Counted from the stretch's first letter, positions 25,412-35,029 are shown. The stretch: 49,495 bases of DNA from an uncultured Deefgea sp. (GCF_947072475.1 NZ_CAMTIA010000023.1:1-49495), one strand, 5' to 3'. Notes: generated from the letters alone by a model not told the origin. Made by a program: numbers and translations.

Positions 25412-25479
25412 GTAGGCGCTGGCTTGCCAGCGAAGGTTTTCCTTATTACGCGCGCATTCGCGGGCGAGCCCGCTCCTAC
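25412..25479. repeat. Paired REP-like palindromes (BIME-like)
   Basis: Two inverted copies of a 23-mer (25412-25434 and 25457-25479) match at 19 of 23 positions when one is complemented. The right copy, TTCGCGGGCGAGCCCGCTCC, is strikingly like the REP sequences common in Pseudomonas. A 22-nt spacer separates them. Confidence 0.8.
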
Positions 25480-25579
25480 AAAGACCATGCTTTTTATGGG
25501 TTTCTGCAGCCAAGATACAATCAGAAAAATCGTCATTCTACGCAGCTAAAAAATTCCCCGCCGCAGATTACGAAGGTGA

Positions 25580-25668
25580 ACAGCTGAGTAGCTACGATGA
25601 GGGGCACGTAATCGTATGCATGTGCCCTGCCCTCCGATTTCGCTTCGCTCTATCGGAGCTACGATGCT
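25580..25668. repeat. About 89-bp dispersed repeat, copy 2
   Basis: Second copy of the element at 23530-23618, differing by a few substitutions and two single-base indels; same internal CTCCGAT/ATCGGAG hairpin. Found in non-coding DNA. Confidence 0.8.
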
Positions 25669-25960
25669 GGCCTTAATCCGGCAACAAACTGGGCTGAGGT
25701 GTAGCGTGCGCCGTAACCGAATACGGCTGTGAACAATGGTGCGGCAGGCACTGCAAACCCTAAATACGTAAGCTAAATATCAGCCATACAACAGAGGTAT
25801 TTAATCCAAGCCAATGTTAAATAAAGGCTAGGCTTCAATACCCCAAACCTTGCCGCGCATTCCTTGCGCCAAAACAAACGGGCTAAGCAAATACCCCGAT
25901 GCTAGCCCTGACCACTGCCGTTACAATCCACAATACTATTTTTGTTTTTTGAGGATCGAC

Positions 25961-27055
25961 ATGACCAGCAATCGCGATTGGGTACACCAAGCCATCCGCA
26001 CCATTGAGGCTGATTTTAATCGCTCAGCCGATACCCATTTAATCCCGATTCATTTGGCCGCCTACCCCGATATTGATTTCTACCTCAAAGACGAATCGAG
26101 CCACCCTACCGGCAGCCTAAAGCATCGTTTAGCGCGCTCTTTGTTTTTGTACGCGCTCACCAATGGCTGGCTGCATGCCGGTAGCACGGTGATCGAGGCG
26201 TCCAGTGGATCGACTGCGGTGTCTGAAGCGTATTTCGCTCGCCTATTGAAATTGCCGTTTATTGCGGTAATGCCGGCCAGCACCAGCCCCGAAAAAATCG
26301 CGGCGATTACTTTTTATGGTGGCCGCTGCCATTTAGTAGCCGACCCAACGCAATTGATTACCGAATCGCAGCGCCTGGCGAGCGAAACGCAAGGGCATTT
26401 TCTCGACCAATTTACTTATGCCGAGCGGGCCACCGATTGGCGCGCCAATAACAATATTGCCGAATCGATTTTTGCGCAGATGAGCTTAGAGCGTCATCCG
26501 ATTCCACGCTGGATCGTGGCCAGCGCCGGTACTGGCGGCACCAGCGCCACCTTGGGCCGCTTTGTGCGCTATCGCCGTTATGCCACGCAAATTGCCTGCG
26601 TCGACCCAGAAAACTCGGTGTTTTTTGACGCTTTTTGCAGCGGCCGCACAGACCATACCTTGCAGCAAGGCTCCAAAATCGAAGGCATTGGCCGCCCGCG
26701 TGTAGAAGCGTCATTTATGCCGCACGTGATTGATACCATGTTTAAAGTGCCCGACCGGATGAGCTTGGCGGCAACGCATTGGCTGTCGAATTATCTGGGG
26801 CGCCGCGTTGGCGGCTCAACGGGCTGCAATTGGATTGGCGTGTTAGCGCTGGCCCACCAAATGCAAGCGCGCGGCGAAGCAGGCAGTATTGTCAGCGTAT
26901 TGTGCGACAGCGGTGATCGCTACGCGCATTCTTACTACCACCCAGAATGGCTAAAGCAACACGGCATCGATATTGGCCAAGAGCTCTCTGAGCTCAGCGC
27001 AAAAATCGGGCAAGCCGGCGCACTGAGCGACTTGCAGCGCGTTGATAAAGATTAA
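25961..27055 (+). CDS. PLP-dependent cysteine synthase/desulfhydrase-like protein
   Basis: A 364-residue fold-type II PLP enzyme. The lysine for PLP is in [11 protein letters not shown], the substrate loop reads [11 protein letters not shown], and the phosphate loop is [14 protein letters not shown]. Classical CysK/CysM have TSGNTG in the substrate loop; SSGST is typical of the separate cysteine synthase-like group that includes L-cysteine desulfhydrases, so H2S production from cysteine is at least as likely as cysteine synthesis. The ATG at 25961 is preceded by GAGGA; the longer frame from 25850 is non-conserved. A strong terminator follows, so it is probably monocistronic. Confidence 0.85.
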   Translation: MTSNRDWVHQAIRTIEADFNRSADTHLIPIHLAAYPDIDFYLKDESSHPTGSLKHRLARSLFLYALTNGWLHAGSTVIEASSGSTAVSEAYFARLLKLPFIAVMPASTSPEKIAAITFYGGRCHLVADPTQLITESQRLASETQGHFLDQFTYAERATDWRANNNIAESIFAQMSLERHPIPRWIVASAGTGGTSATLGRFVRYRRYATQIACVDPENSVFFDAFCSGRTDHTLQQGSKIEGIGRPRVEASFMPHVIDTMFKVPDRMSLAATHWLSNYLGRRVGGSTGCNWIGVLALAHQMQARGEAGSIVSVLCDSGDRYAHSYYHPEWLKQHGIDIGQELSELSAKIGQAGALSDLQRVDKD

Positions 27056-27102
27056 TTAGCGGGCTCCATTCAGACCAATCAAATCAATCAAATCAAATCC
27101 AC

Positions 27103-27133
27103 AACGCAGCCATCAATGGGCTGCGTTTTTTTT
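27103..27133 (+). terminator. Terminator after the PLP enzyme gene
   Basis: A 9-bp stem (AACGCAGCC 27103-27111 with GGCTGCGTT 27119-27127), loop ATCAATG and eight T. It lies 48 bp beyond the stop. Confidence 0.92.
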
Positions 27134-27313
27134 GCCACCGGCTTGAGTTCTGACGCGGATTTTCTCTGCGTCTTGGCGACTCTGCGTCAACAGGTTTTTA
27201 AGTGCGCAGATTGCACCCTCGTGCTGGCTTGGCAGCCGACGATGCCGGCATCTTGCATTTACAGTAATCAGCCCCATATTGCAGCAATATCGCTTTAAAT
27301 TTAGGCTCGCATT

Positions 27314-28654
27314 TTGTTTGAATCTCCCCGCGCTTTTTTAAGTGCCTTACCGCGTTTTGCCCAATCAGCTGACACCTTTGAGGCTTTAACCTCGAGCGCT
27401 CAATTTCGTGAACGGCTGCTCGAACACATCGCCACAGCACAACGCCGCATTTACATTGCCGCCTTGTATTTACAAAACGACGCAGCGGGCGATCTGATTT
27501 TGTCGGCACTGTATGCAGCCAAAGCGCGGCAGCCGCAACTAGACATTGCTGTTTTTGTCGACTGGCATCGCGCGCAGCGCGGCCTGATTGGTGCCAAAGC
27601 CGAATCGGGCAACGCCGCTTGGTATCAACAGCAAGCGCAAGATCAAGCGCTTGACGTACCCATTTATGGCGTGCCGGTGCAAAGCCGCGAATTACTCGGC
27701 GTATTGCACCTCAAAGGCTTTGTCATTGACGACACAGTGATTTATAGCGGCGCGAGCCTGAATAATGTGTACTTACACGTTGGCGATCGCTATCGCTACG
27801 ATCGCTACCATGTGCTACACAACCCAGCGCTAGCCGATAGCATGGTGCAGTTTTTTCAAACGGCACTACTGAGCCAAACCGCAGTGCATCGTCTTGATCG
27901 GCCCAATATTCCCAGCACCAAAACCATTCGCGGCGAGATTCGGCATTGTCGCCAGCAATTAAAAACCGCGCGCTACTCACTGCAAGGTAGTCGCTACACC
28001 GAGACGGGATTAGCCATCACCCCGTGGGTTGGCGTTGGCCAGCGCAATCCGCTTAATCGCTTGATTTTAAAATTGATCGCCGCTAGCGAGCGCAAAATCG
28101 TCATCTGCACGCCATATTTTAATTTGCCACGCAGCGTGACCAAGGCGCTCAATAGCCTGATCAAACAAGGGGTGCAGGTTGAAATAATCATTGGCGACAA
28201 AACGGCGAACGATTTTTACATCCCGCCGAGCGAGCCATTTAAAACCATCGGCGCTCTGCCGTATTTATACGAAGCCAATTTGCGCCGCTTTGCCAAAGTG
28301 CAGCAAAAAGCCATGCAAGCTGGACAATTGAATATTTTACTGTGGCACGACATCGGCCATAGCTTTCACCTGAAAGGCATTTGGGTCGACGATGATTATC
28401 AATTGCTCACCGGCAACAATCTCAACCCACGGGCGTTTAATTTAGATTTAGAAAACGCGCTTTTAATTCATGATCCACACGGCGAGCTCAGCACCAGCAC
28501 CGCTGCCGAGCTGCAACAAATCCGTCAACACACTCGGCGTATCGCCAGCTATACCGAGCTAGAAACTTTGGCCGACTACCCAGAAAAAGTAAAAAAACTC
28601 CTAACTCGCCTATCGCGAATCCGAGTCGATCGCTTACTTTCGCGATTTTTGTAA
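27314..28654 (+). CDS. pssA: CDP-diacylglycerol-serine O-phosphatidyltransferase, PLD-type
   Basis: A 446-residue phosphatidylserine synthase of the E. coli PssA (type I, phospholipase-D superfamily) kind, which is 451 residues. It shares long stretches with it, for example DWHRAQRG, VPVYGVP-like VPIYGVPV, VLHLKGFVIDDTVIYSGASLNNVYLH and KTANDFYIPPSEPFKTIGALPYLYEANLRR. The two HKD motifs are HLKGFVIDD and HLKGIWVDDDYQLLTGNNLNPR. It makes phosphatidylserine from CDP-diacylglycerol and serine, the precursor of phosphatidylethanolamine. The start is TTG at 27314 (TAGG 8 nt upstream); no ATG fits the expected N-terminus, so an inefficient start may limit synthesis. Confidence 0.95.
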   Translation: MFESPRAFLSALPRFAQSADTFEALTSSAQFRERLLEHIATAQRRIYIAALYLQNDAAGDLILSALYAAKARQPQLDIAVFVDWHRAQRGLIGAKAESGNAAWYQQQAQDQALDVPIYGVPVQSRELLGVLHLKGFVIDDTVIYSGASLNNVYLHVGDRYRYDRYHVLHNPALADSMVQFFQTALLSQTAVHRLDRPNIPSTKTIRGEIRHCRQQLKTARYSLQGSRYTETGLAITPWVGVGQRNPLNRLILKLIAASERKIVICTPYFNLPRSVTKALNSLIKQGVQVEIIIGDKTANDFYIPPSEPFKTIGALPYLYEANLRRFAKVQQKAMQAGQLNILLWHDIGHSFHLKGIWVDDDYQLLTGNNLNPRAFNLDLENALLIHDPHGELSTSTAAELQQIRQHTRRIASYTELETLADYPEKVKKLLTRLSRIRVDRLLSRFL

Positions 28655-28704
28655 GCAGGTATTACCCTAAAAGCCTCACTAAAAAACAACCACATAGCCA
28701 TACC

Positions 28705-29439
28705 CTACATTTGTTTAAACTGTGCGGCGTGGCTGCGGCTTAGCGGCAAGATGGCGAAATTGTTTTTTAGATAGATTTGCTGGCGGCCGAGTAGGTCTTT
28801 TTCGATTTTGGCGATGGCGGGCAAGCTCACCAAATAACTGCGGTGAATTTGGGCAAAAAATTGTGGATTAAGTTGCGGCAATAAATCTTTGAGCGACGTG
28901 CGAATCAAAAACCGCCCGCCTTCAGTCACCACTTCGGTGTATTTATCCGTCGCCTGAAAATACCGCACCTCGTCCACCGCAATCAGCCGAGTACTATCAC
29001 CTAGGCTGGCGGTGAGCCATTGTAAATAAGTCGGTGGCGCGGGCGCGATTAGTTCACGACTCAGCTGGCTCCAATCAACGCTGGGTTTAACCTCGCGCTG
29101 CAAGCGCAGCACGCATTGCGCCAACCGCGCTTCGCTGACTGGTTTTAATAAATAATCCACCGCCGATTGCTCAAAGGCCGCCACCGCGTATTCATCATAC
29201 GCGGTAACAAAAATCACCCGCGTATCGCGCCAAGTGGCAGCGACTTGCAAGCCATTGAGCCCCGGCATACGAATATCCAAAAAAGCAAAATCGGGCTGCC
29301 ATTGGCTGAGTAGCGCCACCGCTTCAACGCCATTTTTGGCCTGCGCTACAATCTGCAATTGCGGCCACACCACAGCAAGGCGACTGGCAAACGCCGCCAT
29401 TAATAGCGGCTCGTCATCGGCAATCAGGGCAGTTGGCAT
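28705..29439 (-). CDS. LytTR-family response regulator
   Basis: A 244-residue two-component regulator. The receiver domain has the acidic pair Asp8/Asp9, phosphoacceptor Asp55 (FAFLDIRMPG), Thr79 and Lys99 (DYLLKP). The C-terminal LytTR DNA-binding domain (about 140-244) contains VDEVRYFQATDKYTEVVTEGGRFLIRTSLKDL and FAQIHRSYLVSLPAIAKI. Partner of the LytS-like kinase encoded 72 bp upstream. It is the last gene of the seven-gene leftward envelope operon, which it may control. Confidence 0.94.
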   Translation of the reverse strand: MPTALIADDEPLLMAAFASRLAVVWPQLQIVAQAKNGVEAVALLSQWQPDFAFLDIRMPGLNGLQVAATWRDTRVIFVTAYDEYAVAAFEQSAVDYLLKPVSEARLAQCVLRLQREVKPSVDWSQLSRELIAPAPPTYLQWLTASLGDSTRLIAVDEVRYFQATDKYTEVVTEGGRFLIRTSLKDLLPQLNPQFFAQIHRSYLVSLPAIAKIEKDLLGRQQIYLKNNFAILPLSRSHAAQFKQM

Positions 29440-29511
29440 CGTTAAAATTGACCTCAGTTCGTGCGCCTACAAATAGGATGGCGTGGCATCTAAAAAAACC
29501 ACTCAACCCAA

Positions 29512-30555
29512 CTACTCAGCAAAAGGAATCCGCAATTCGGCCACCACACCTGACGGGGTATTGCCAGCAATACTCAGTGTAGCTTGGCCTTCATACAAAT
29601 ACATCAAGCGATCGCGTACATTGGCTAAACCGATACCGCTTTGGCTCGGTGCATTTAGATTTAAACCCATGCCACTATCGATCACCCGTAGGCAAAGTTG
29701 CGTGCCGACTTTTTCGACCTCAATCTCAATCACGCCGCCGACGATGGCCGGCTCAATCCCATGCTGCAAAGCGTTTTCCACCAAGGGCTGCAATAATAAC
29801 GGCGGCAACTGAGCGCCGCGCAAAGCGGCTGGCACGCGAATTAGATAGCTTAAACGCTCACCCAATCGAATTTGATTAATCGCCAATAGCGCGCCCACCA
29901 AATCGAGCTCTTGCGCCAGACTGCAGCTCGATTGCCGCGTGCGCTTAAGACTGGCGCGTAAATAATCATTGAGATGCTCGAGCATGATTTGCGCCAAAGC
30001 GGGGTCGCGCGCAATCAGGCTGTGTAAATTGGCCAGCGTATTAAATAAAAAATGCGGTTCAATTTGCGCTTGCAGCATCGCCAATTGCGCGGCGGTTTGT
30101 GCTTGTTGCGCCTCGGCGGCATGCCGGCGCTGCACTTCTAATTCAGCCCGATCACGCTGCGCACGAAACAACACCCAAAAAAAGGCGCTGGCAAAGCCTG
30201 AAATCAGCACCGCAATCGCCACCCAGCGCCAAGCTTGGCTGGGTGCATGCAGCAAAATCGCGATCACATTGGATGCCCCCAAGGCTGCAGCCAGCGCAAA
30301 GCCCGCCAACAAACCCAGCGGCGTACTAATCAACATCCGCCAAGGCCGTGTCCAAGCATCGCCCATCATGCGATCCATCGCCCAATTACACAGCCAAATA
30401 CAAAAACCGATGCAGTTGGAAATCACCAGATTATCGATCAGCGCAGTTCGCTCGTCGATCAAGGTCAATAGCACGGCAATCAGCGCATTCACCAAGAGTA
30501 AAATAGGCAAGTCCTGTCGGTAGCGGCATGAGATTGTTTTGGCTTGTGCTTGCAT
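29512..30555 (-). CDS. LytS/YehU-type sensor histidine kinase
   Basis: A 347-residue kinase. Four hydrophobic segments (about residues 20-135) form the membrane part with short loops and no obvious periplasmic sensor domain. A coiled coil (LEVQRRHAAEAQQAQTAAQL) leads to the His_kinase domain with QIEPHFLFNTLANLHSLI, where His is the phosphoacceptor. ATP-binding boxes are PLVENALQHGIE and DSGMGLN...GIGLANVRDRL. I used the ATG at 30555; a TTG at 30570 is possible. It begins 11 bp after the outer-membrane barrel gene, so it is expressed with the ABC/LolA-like genes and probably senses an envelope condition. Confidence 0.92.
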   Translation of the reverse strand: MQAQAKTISCRYRQDLPILLLVNALIAVLLTLIDERTALIDNLVISNCIGFCIWLCNWAMDRMMGDAWTRPWRMLISTPLGLLAGFALAAALGASNVIAILLHAPSQAWRWVAIAVLISGFASAFFWVLFRAQRDRAELEVQRRHAAEAQQAQTAAQLAMLQAQIEPHFLFNTLANLHSLIARDPALAQIMLEHLNDYLRASLKRTRQSSCSLAQELDLVGALLAINQIRLGERLSYLIRVPAALRGAQLPPLLLQPLVENALQHGIEPAIVGGVIEIEVEKVGTQLCLRVIDSGMGLNLNAPSQSGIGLANVRDRLMYLYEGQATLSIAGNTPSGVVAELRIPFAE

Positions 30556-30566
30556 CAATCGATCAC

Positions 30567-31874
30567 TCAAAAAAAGTATTTCACCACAGCTTGTACGCTA
30601 TGCCGTTGTGGCAACGCGCCGTATTGACTGCCCGGCGCGCCGTTTTGATATTGCCATTGCAGCGCCCAATCCATGCGCTCAAAATGGTAACGCGCTTCTA
30701 ACCAGCTTTGCCAGCTTTGATCGACTAAGTCGCGCCTTAGCATCCAATTTAAATCCAAAGCCTTGAATCCAGCGTCGCGCCACGTGATAAAACTCATTGC
30801 CGCATGTTGCGTGGGCAGGCTTTGCGCATTAAACACCGCACTGCGATACGCCCAATAATCGGCAGGGTTGCGCCACAAATCGCGCCATTGGCTTTGATTG
30901 AGCGCCGCGCCATCATAGTGGTATTCCAAACTCAGCGATAAATTATTGGTAAAGGTATACGTGCCGCCAGCGGCCAAGCGCGAATGCCACGATACGGGTG
31001 CAGCAGGCAACAAGGCTGCGCTGCGCCCACCACTGTATTCGGCGTAGAGAGTTAAAGCGTCACCCGCCAAAATCGACGCATTTATGCCCACCTGTGGCGA
31101 CTGCCCTTGCTCACCCAAAAGTAAAAACTGCGGTGCAAAGCCTGGCAGCAATTGCACGCTACTGGTCAACAAATACCGCGACACCGAATTACTCGCACCC
31201 CAATCGGGCGAAAACGCCGCGCTTTGCCGCTGATCTGCCAATTTGGGCGCAAACACGGCATTGACTGCGCCACCCTCCCACACCCACTGCCCGCGCAGCA
31301 TGCCCACGCCAAGGCGGTTTTCGCGCAAACTCGATGGTGCAATCGATACCACCGAGCGCAAAGCACCGACTTTAAAATAATCAGTTGGGTTGTAGCCCAA
31401 AGCCACGCCACTGCGTAAATTAATCCGCCCCAGATCGAGCGCGGCATTGGGGCTCGCTTGCCAGCTGACATAGCCTTCTTTAAAGGTATTCACCACCTCA
31501 TATCGCCCATTTTGCCCCAACCAATCAACGCGATTGGCCAGTGTAAATCGCCACTCTGGATTAATCGCCGTATCGAGCAACATATCCACCGAGGCACGAC
31601 TAATGCGTATATCGTCCCAAGGCGCACGCTGATTCACATGCCCCAGCATACCCTCAGTAAAAATCTGCCAGTCCGATCTAGCCACCACTGGCTGCGCTGC
31701 TTGATCGGCCAAAGACAGCGCATCGGCATCACTCGCCCAGCACGGGCTAGCAAGTAGCGCGATAAACACGGCCACCATCCCTGCCAAGCTTGATTGCTTT
31801 TGCGCCTGCGCATCGCGGCCAAACGCCGGCAGCATCACGCGAGTGTTGCTCACACCATGCCAGTGCACCATCAT
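30567..31874 (-). CDS. Outer-membrane beta-barrel protein of the LolA-like/ABC cluster
   Basis: A 435-residue protein with a long N-terminal region, then a signal peptide core (SSLAGMVAVFIALLASPCWA). The mature part alternates hydrophobic and polar residues through many amphipathic strands (WRFTLANRVDWLGQNGRYEV, LDLGRINLRSGVALGYNPTDYF, NLSLSLEYHYDG) and ends in Phe (KYFF), a BAM signal. It could be a porin or the outer-membrane partner of the export system encoded upstream. The start overlaps the LolA-like stop (ATGATG at 31874/31871), with AAGG upstream. I did not recognise a named family. Confidence 0.75.
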   Translation of the reverse strand: MMVHWHGVSNTRVMLPAFGRDAQAQKQSSLAGMVAVFIALLASPCWASDADALSLADQAAQPVVARSDWQIFTEGMLGHVNQRAPWDDIRISRASVDMLLDTAINPEWRFTLANRVDWLGQNGRYEVVNTFKEGYVSWQASPNAALDLGRINLRSGVALGYNPTDYFKVGALRSVVSIAPSSLRENRLGVGMLRGQWVWEGGAVNAVFAPKLADQRQSAAFSPDWGASNSVSRYLLTSSVQLLPGFAPQFLLLGEQGQSPQVGINASILAGDALTLYAEYSGGRSAALLPAAPVSWHSRLAAGGTYTFTNNLSLSLEYHYDGAALNQSQWRDLWRNPADYWAYRSAVFNAQSLPTQHAAMSFITWRDAGFKALDLNWMLRRDLVDQSWQSWLEARYHFERMDWALQWQYQNGAPGSQYGALPQRHSVQAVVKYFF

Positions 31875-32728
31875 TCGGCCTTAAAGCGGGGCAAAAAATC
31901 CCGCTGCAGCCAACTCTCGGGTACATCGCGAAACGCAAAATCACTGCTGCGCAGCACCGTCACCCACTGCGGATCTAGCCCATCAATAATCACCGTTTCG
32001 GTGGGCCGCGACACGCCAAGCTGCTTTTGAAAGCGGCGGTAATACGCCGTTTTTAATAAATGATCGCTACTGGAATAAAACTTAGCTTTCACTGGCTGAT
32101 TATTATTGCGGTCGATCCAATAATCGATGCGGTGATAGGTCACATCCGGCGTTTTAGCATTGAGCTTGAGCAAATACGTGTCGCGATTTTGCCGCTCACC
32201 ATCGGCAATCGTTTCTTCACCAACCAAATTTGCGGCATAGTCCACCGCCAAATTCACCGTCACCACATCGCCATTGGCCGCTTGGCCCAGCAAACGTTGC
32301 TGCGGCGAAATCCGAATACTGGCCTTGCTGGATGGATCATACAGCCATAAATCATTGCCATTTTTCAGTAGTAATTTGCCGGCATCGCGTTGCGGTGCGA
32401 CAAAGCGAATTAAATTGCGAAACTGCCCGCTCTGCGAATCAGCGCGCGCATACACCGCCAAGGTGCTGGTTTCGACTTGCTTGCCATTGCGATATTCAAT
32501 CAAGGTGCTGGTGAGGCCAAAGGGTTGCTCGGGATTACGGATCGCGTCGCTCGCGCTTAAGATTTGCTGCGCGTTGGGTGCCGCACCCACTGACGCGCAG
32601 CAGGCCAGCACAACACTCGCGCTCAATACCCGGCAAAGTGCTTTAAGTGAGCGCTGGCCTGTGTTATTAGCCGCACGCTCACTTGTTGCGGGCATCGTCG
32701 CCCAGCTTTGCTGCATCGCTTTATTCAT
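31871..32728 (-). CDS. LolA-like outer-membrane lipoprotein-sorting protein
   Basis: A 285-residue periplasmic protein of the COG2834 LolA-like family. Signal peptide within residues 25-50 (VLSASVVLACCASVGAAP), then AQQILSASDAIRNPEQPFGLTSTLIEYRNGKQ, FLIRFVAP-like NLIRFVAPQRDAGKLLLKNGNDLWLYDP and the C-terminal WVTVLRSSDFAFRDVPESW. Such proteins have an open hydrophobic half-barrel that can carry acylated or other lipidic cargo. Unlike true LolA (about 200 residues) it lies with an FtsX-type ABC transporter and a barrel, suggesting a dedicated envelope transport route. It overlaps its neighbours on both sides (8 nt and 4 nt). Confidence 0.85.
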   Translation of the reverse strand: MNKAMQQSWATMPATSERAANNTGQRSLKALCRVLSASVVLACCASVGAAPNAQQILSASDAIRNPEQPFGLTSTLIEYRNGKQVETSTLAVYARADSQSGQFRNLIRFVAPQRDAGKLLLKNGNDLWLYDPSSKASIRISPQQRLLGQAANGDVVTVNLAVDYAANLVGEETIADGERQNRDTYLLKLNAKTPDVTYHRIDYWIDRNNNQPVKAKFYSSSDHLLKTAYYRRFQKQLGVSRPTETVIIDGLDPQWVTVLRSSDFAFRDVPESWLQRDFLPRFKAE

Positions 32729-32906
32729 TTTTGTCGTCCTTGTCTTTCGGGCGGCGAAACAATAAATTCACCCCCACAATAATCAGCACCAAGGGCCACC
32801 ACAGCGCCCACATTTGGCCAAAGCTGGGTAAAAAGCCAAAGTTATGCGCCAAAAACAACAGCCCGAGCGCAACCAATAGCAGCGCAGAAAAATACTTATG
32901 TCGCAT
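32721..32906 (-). CDS. Small two-helix membrane protein (LiaF/DUF5668-like)
   Basis: A 61-residue protein with two hydrophobic helices (YFSALLLVALGLLFLAHNFGF and WALWWPLVLIIVGVNLLF) and a charged C-terminal tail (RRPKDKDDKNE). The pattern GLLFLAHNFGFLP...LWPLVLIIVGV matches the N-terminal membrane module of LiaF-type proteins that sense cell-envelope stress. The start at 32906 has AGGAG upstream; the longer frame is unlikely. It lies between the permease and LolA-like genes, overlapping the latter by 8 nt. Confidence 0.8.
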   Translation of the reverse strand: MRHKYFSALLLVALGLLFLAHNFGFLPSFGQMWALWWPLVLIIVGVNLLFRRPKDKDDKNE

Positions 32907-32939
32907 CACTTTCTCCTTCTGGTATTTACACATGACGGC

Positions 32940-34334
32940 CTACACATGACGCAATGCATCGACAATATTCATTCTGGCAGCACGGCGCGCTGGCCACCAC
33001 GCCGAGATAGCCGCCAACACCACCAACATCAATCCAGTGCTAAATAACATGCGCGTTTCGCCCCACACCCGCACCGTGAGCGGCACCGGCTCAGTATTGC
33101 CCGGCGGCAACCAAGTTAAACCGGCATGATTAATTGCCCATGCCAATAACAGCGCCAACACCACCCCGAAAATCGCGCCAATGGCCCCTAGCAAAGCACC
33201 TTCACAGACAAATAAGCGCCAAATGCCATTACGCCGCACGCCCATCGCCCGCAGCGTACCGATTTCCACCGTGCGCTCCATCACCGCCATGCTCATGGTA
33301 TTGCCAACGGTAAACAGCACAATCGCCCCGATCAGCAGCGAAATAAAACTAAAAATCGCGGTAAACATGCCAGTGATTTGGCCAAAAGAAGGATTAAGCG
33401 TGGCATAGTCATACACCGCCAAGGGCTGATCTTTGAGCGTAGTGCCCAATAGCGTATTGATCCGCGCCTGTGCTTTAGCTAAATCAGCGCTGTGTTTCAG
33501 CTGCAATACCAGCGCCGTCACTTGCGGCGTTTCTTGGCCGTACACCAATTGCTGCGCTTGCGGTAAATGCAGCAGCATTGAAATGTCATCGAGCTCTTTG
33601 ATTCCAAAGCCTTGCGCTTTCACCACCGCCAAAGTCGCCACATTGGGCGCGCCGTGCACATTGGCGGCCAACAGCTCAATGTGCGGTACAGCGCGGGTTG
33701 CTTGTTTTGGATTTTCGGCATTGGCTTGCTGCGACAAAGCGCTGATATCATCGGGCGCCGCTGGGCCATCGTTAACTTTGGCTTGGCTGGCTGGGCAATT
33801 TTTGAGCTGCAACGGCGCGCATAACTGCAACACCCGCGCTACGCCATTGCCAATCACCACCGCATTGCCCGCCGTGCCGGTTAAGGCCAGCGTTTTGGCT
33901 TCACCGGGGAAGTTATATTCATTCCAACGGCGCATTTGATTTTGATCGCTCACCCATACCCCGGTACCGATCACCGTGCGCGACACACCAGCGCTGAAGT
34001 TGCCGGCAATACCCCCTAGGCTGAGCGTTGGCGTTACCACCGTGAGTAGCGGCTTAAGCTCTGGATCGTTGCGCAGCACTTCAATCAAACTGGCGTAGTT
34101 TTTAATGCCATACGCCGCTGGATTGCCGCTGCCGTATAAAAAATAGTCTTTATGCTGAATCTGCAAATGCCCGGCGCTGCGCACAAAGTTGGTTTGCAAA
34201 CCCAAATTGATATTGCCGCTATAACCGCCAAAAATCAAAATCGCCACCGCGCCAATCATCATCGCCAATAAGGTGGTCAAAGAGCGACGACGATTGCGTA
34301 ATAAATTTCTCAGCGCCAACGTTATAACACTCAT
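32940..34334 (-). CDS. FtsX/MacB-type ABC transporter permease
   Basis: A 464-residue permease with the MacB/LolE topology. The first membrane helix follows [25 protein letters not shown], then a large periplasmic domain (about 45-320) and three C-terminal helices ([67 protein letters not shown]) with [20 protein letters not shown], the coupling helix of FtsX-like permeases. Such proteins perform mechanotransmission and not classical transport. It overlaps the ATPase stop by 4 nt. Confidence 0.92.
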   Translation of the reverse strand: MSVITLALRNLLRNRRRSLTTLLAMMIGAVAILIFGGYSGNINLGLQTNFVRSAGHLQIQHKDYFLYGSGNPAAYGIKNYASLIEVLRNDPELKPLLTVVTPTLSLGGIAGNFSAGVSRTVIGTGVWVSDQNQMRRWNEYNFPGEAKTLALTGTAGNAVVIGNGVARVLQLCAPLQLKNCPASQAKVNDGPAAPDDISALSQQANAENPKQATRAVPHIELLAANVHGAPNVATLAVVKAQGFGIKELDDISMLLHLPQAQQLVYGQETPQVTALVLQLKHSADLAKAQARINTLLGTTLKDQPLAVYDYATLNPSFGQITGMFTAIFSFISLLIGAIVLFTVGNTMSMAVMERTVEIGTLRAMGVRRNGIWRLFVCEGALLGAIGAIFGVVLALLLAWAINHAGLTWLPPGNTEPVPLTVRVWGETRMLFSTGLMLVVLAAISAWWPARRAARMNIVDALRHV

Positions 34335-35029
34335 AATGCCACCGCCATTTTGCTTTCAATCGCCACAATACGGCCATCCCGAATCATCACCGCATCATCC
34401 GCTGCGGCCAAAACTTGTGGGTCATGCGAAGAAAAAACAAACGACACCGCCAGCTCGCGCTGCATTTGCCGCATTAGCGCAATAATCGACGCGCCAGTAT
34501 GGCTGTCTAAATTGGCCGTTGGCTCATCGGCCAATACCCACTGCGGCTGCGTCGCTAAAGCGCGCGCAATCGCCACCCTTTGCCGTTGCCCGCCCGAGAG
34601 CTGGCCGGGTAAATGCTGGCTTTTTTCGTTTAAACCGACCGCGTCGAGCAGCATTTTTACCCGTTTATGCCGCGCTGGCCGCGCCACTTTGGCCAGCAGC
34701 AAGGGGTATTCGATGTTTTCAAACGCTGATAACACCGGCAATAAATTAAAGTTTTGAAACACAAAGCCAATATGGTGCAAACGAAAATCCGCCAATGCCG
34801 AATCGCTCATTTGCTGCACGTTTTCGCCGGCCACCGTAATCTCACCGCTATCGGGCAAATCAATGCAGCCAATCAAATTAAGCAAAGTGGTTTTGCCGCT
34901 GCCCGACGGGCCCGACAGCACCGTAAACCGCTGCGGCAAAATCTCTAAATTAATATCGGCCAAAGCGGGCACTGCCACACTGTCGAGCTGATAGCGTTTA
35001 TTCACTTGCTGTAAGGTGACTGGCAACAT
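34331..35029 (-). CDS. LolD/MacB-type ABC transporter ATPase
   Basis: A 232-residue ATPase: Walker [10 protein letters not shown] (40-48), signature [12 protein letters not shown], Walker [13 protein letters not shown], and the LolD-type phrases [23 protein letters not shown] and VFSSHDPQV. The ATG at 35029 begins [13 protein letters not shown], matching LolD N-termini; the frame extending to 35212 is non-conserved. It is the first gene of a seven-gene leftward operon ending at 28705. The substrate is unknown. Confidence 0.93.
   Translation of the reverse strand: MLPVTLQQVNKRYQLDSVAVPALADINLEILPQRFTVLSGPSGSGKTTLLNLIGCIDLPDSGEITVAGENVQQMSDSALADFRLHHIGFVFQNFNLLPVLSAFENIEYPLLLAKVARPARHKRVKMLLDAVGLNEKSQHLPGQLSGGQRQRVAIARALATQPQWVLADEPTANLDSHTGASIIALMRQMQRELAVSFVFSSHDPQVLAAADDAVMIRDGRIVAIESKMAVAL

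Larger units (their letters stand above)
24785..25960. other. Repeat-rich region without a convincing gene
   Basis: About 1.2 kb between the last attC and the PLP enzyme. The first 200 bp are very AT-rich and encode only a short hydrophobic leftward frame (24690-24953) that reads through the attC; it may be a cassette gene remnant. Then follow a 9-bp hairpin (25008-25030, TAGGCCTCA/TGAGGCCTA), a hairpin of CGTCGGCT/AGCCGACG (25154-25179), a REP pair and a dispersed repeat (listed separately). No integrase, attI or transposase was found. Confidence 0.55.

Noticed and set aside
21061-25668. CRISPR array
   Set aside because: Repeats are only in two copies, palindromic and irregularly spaced; they are REP-like elements and attC sites.
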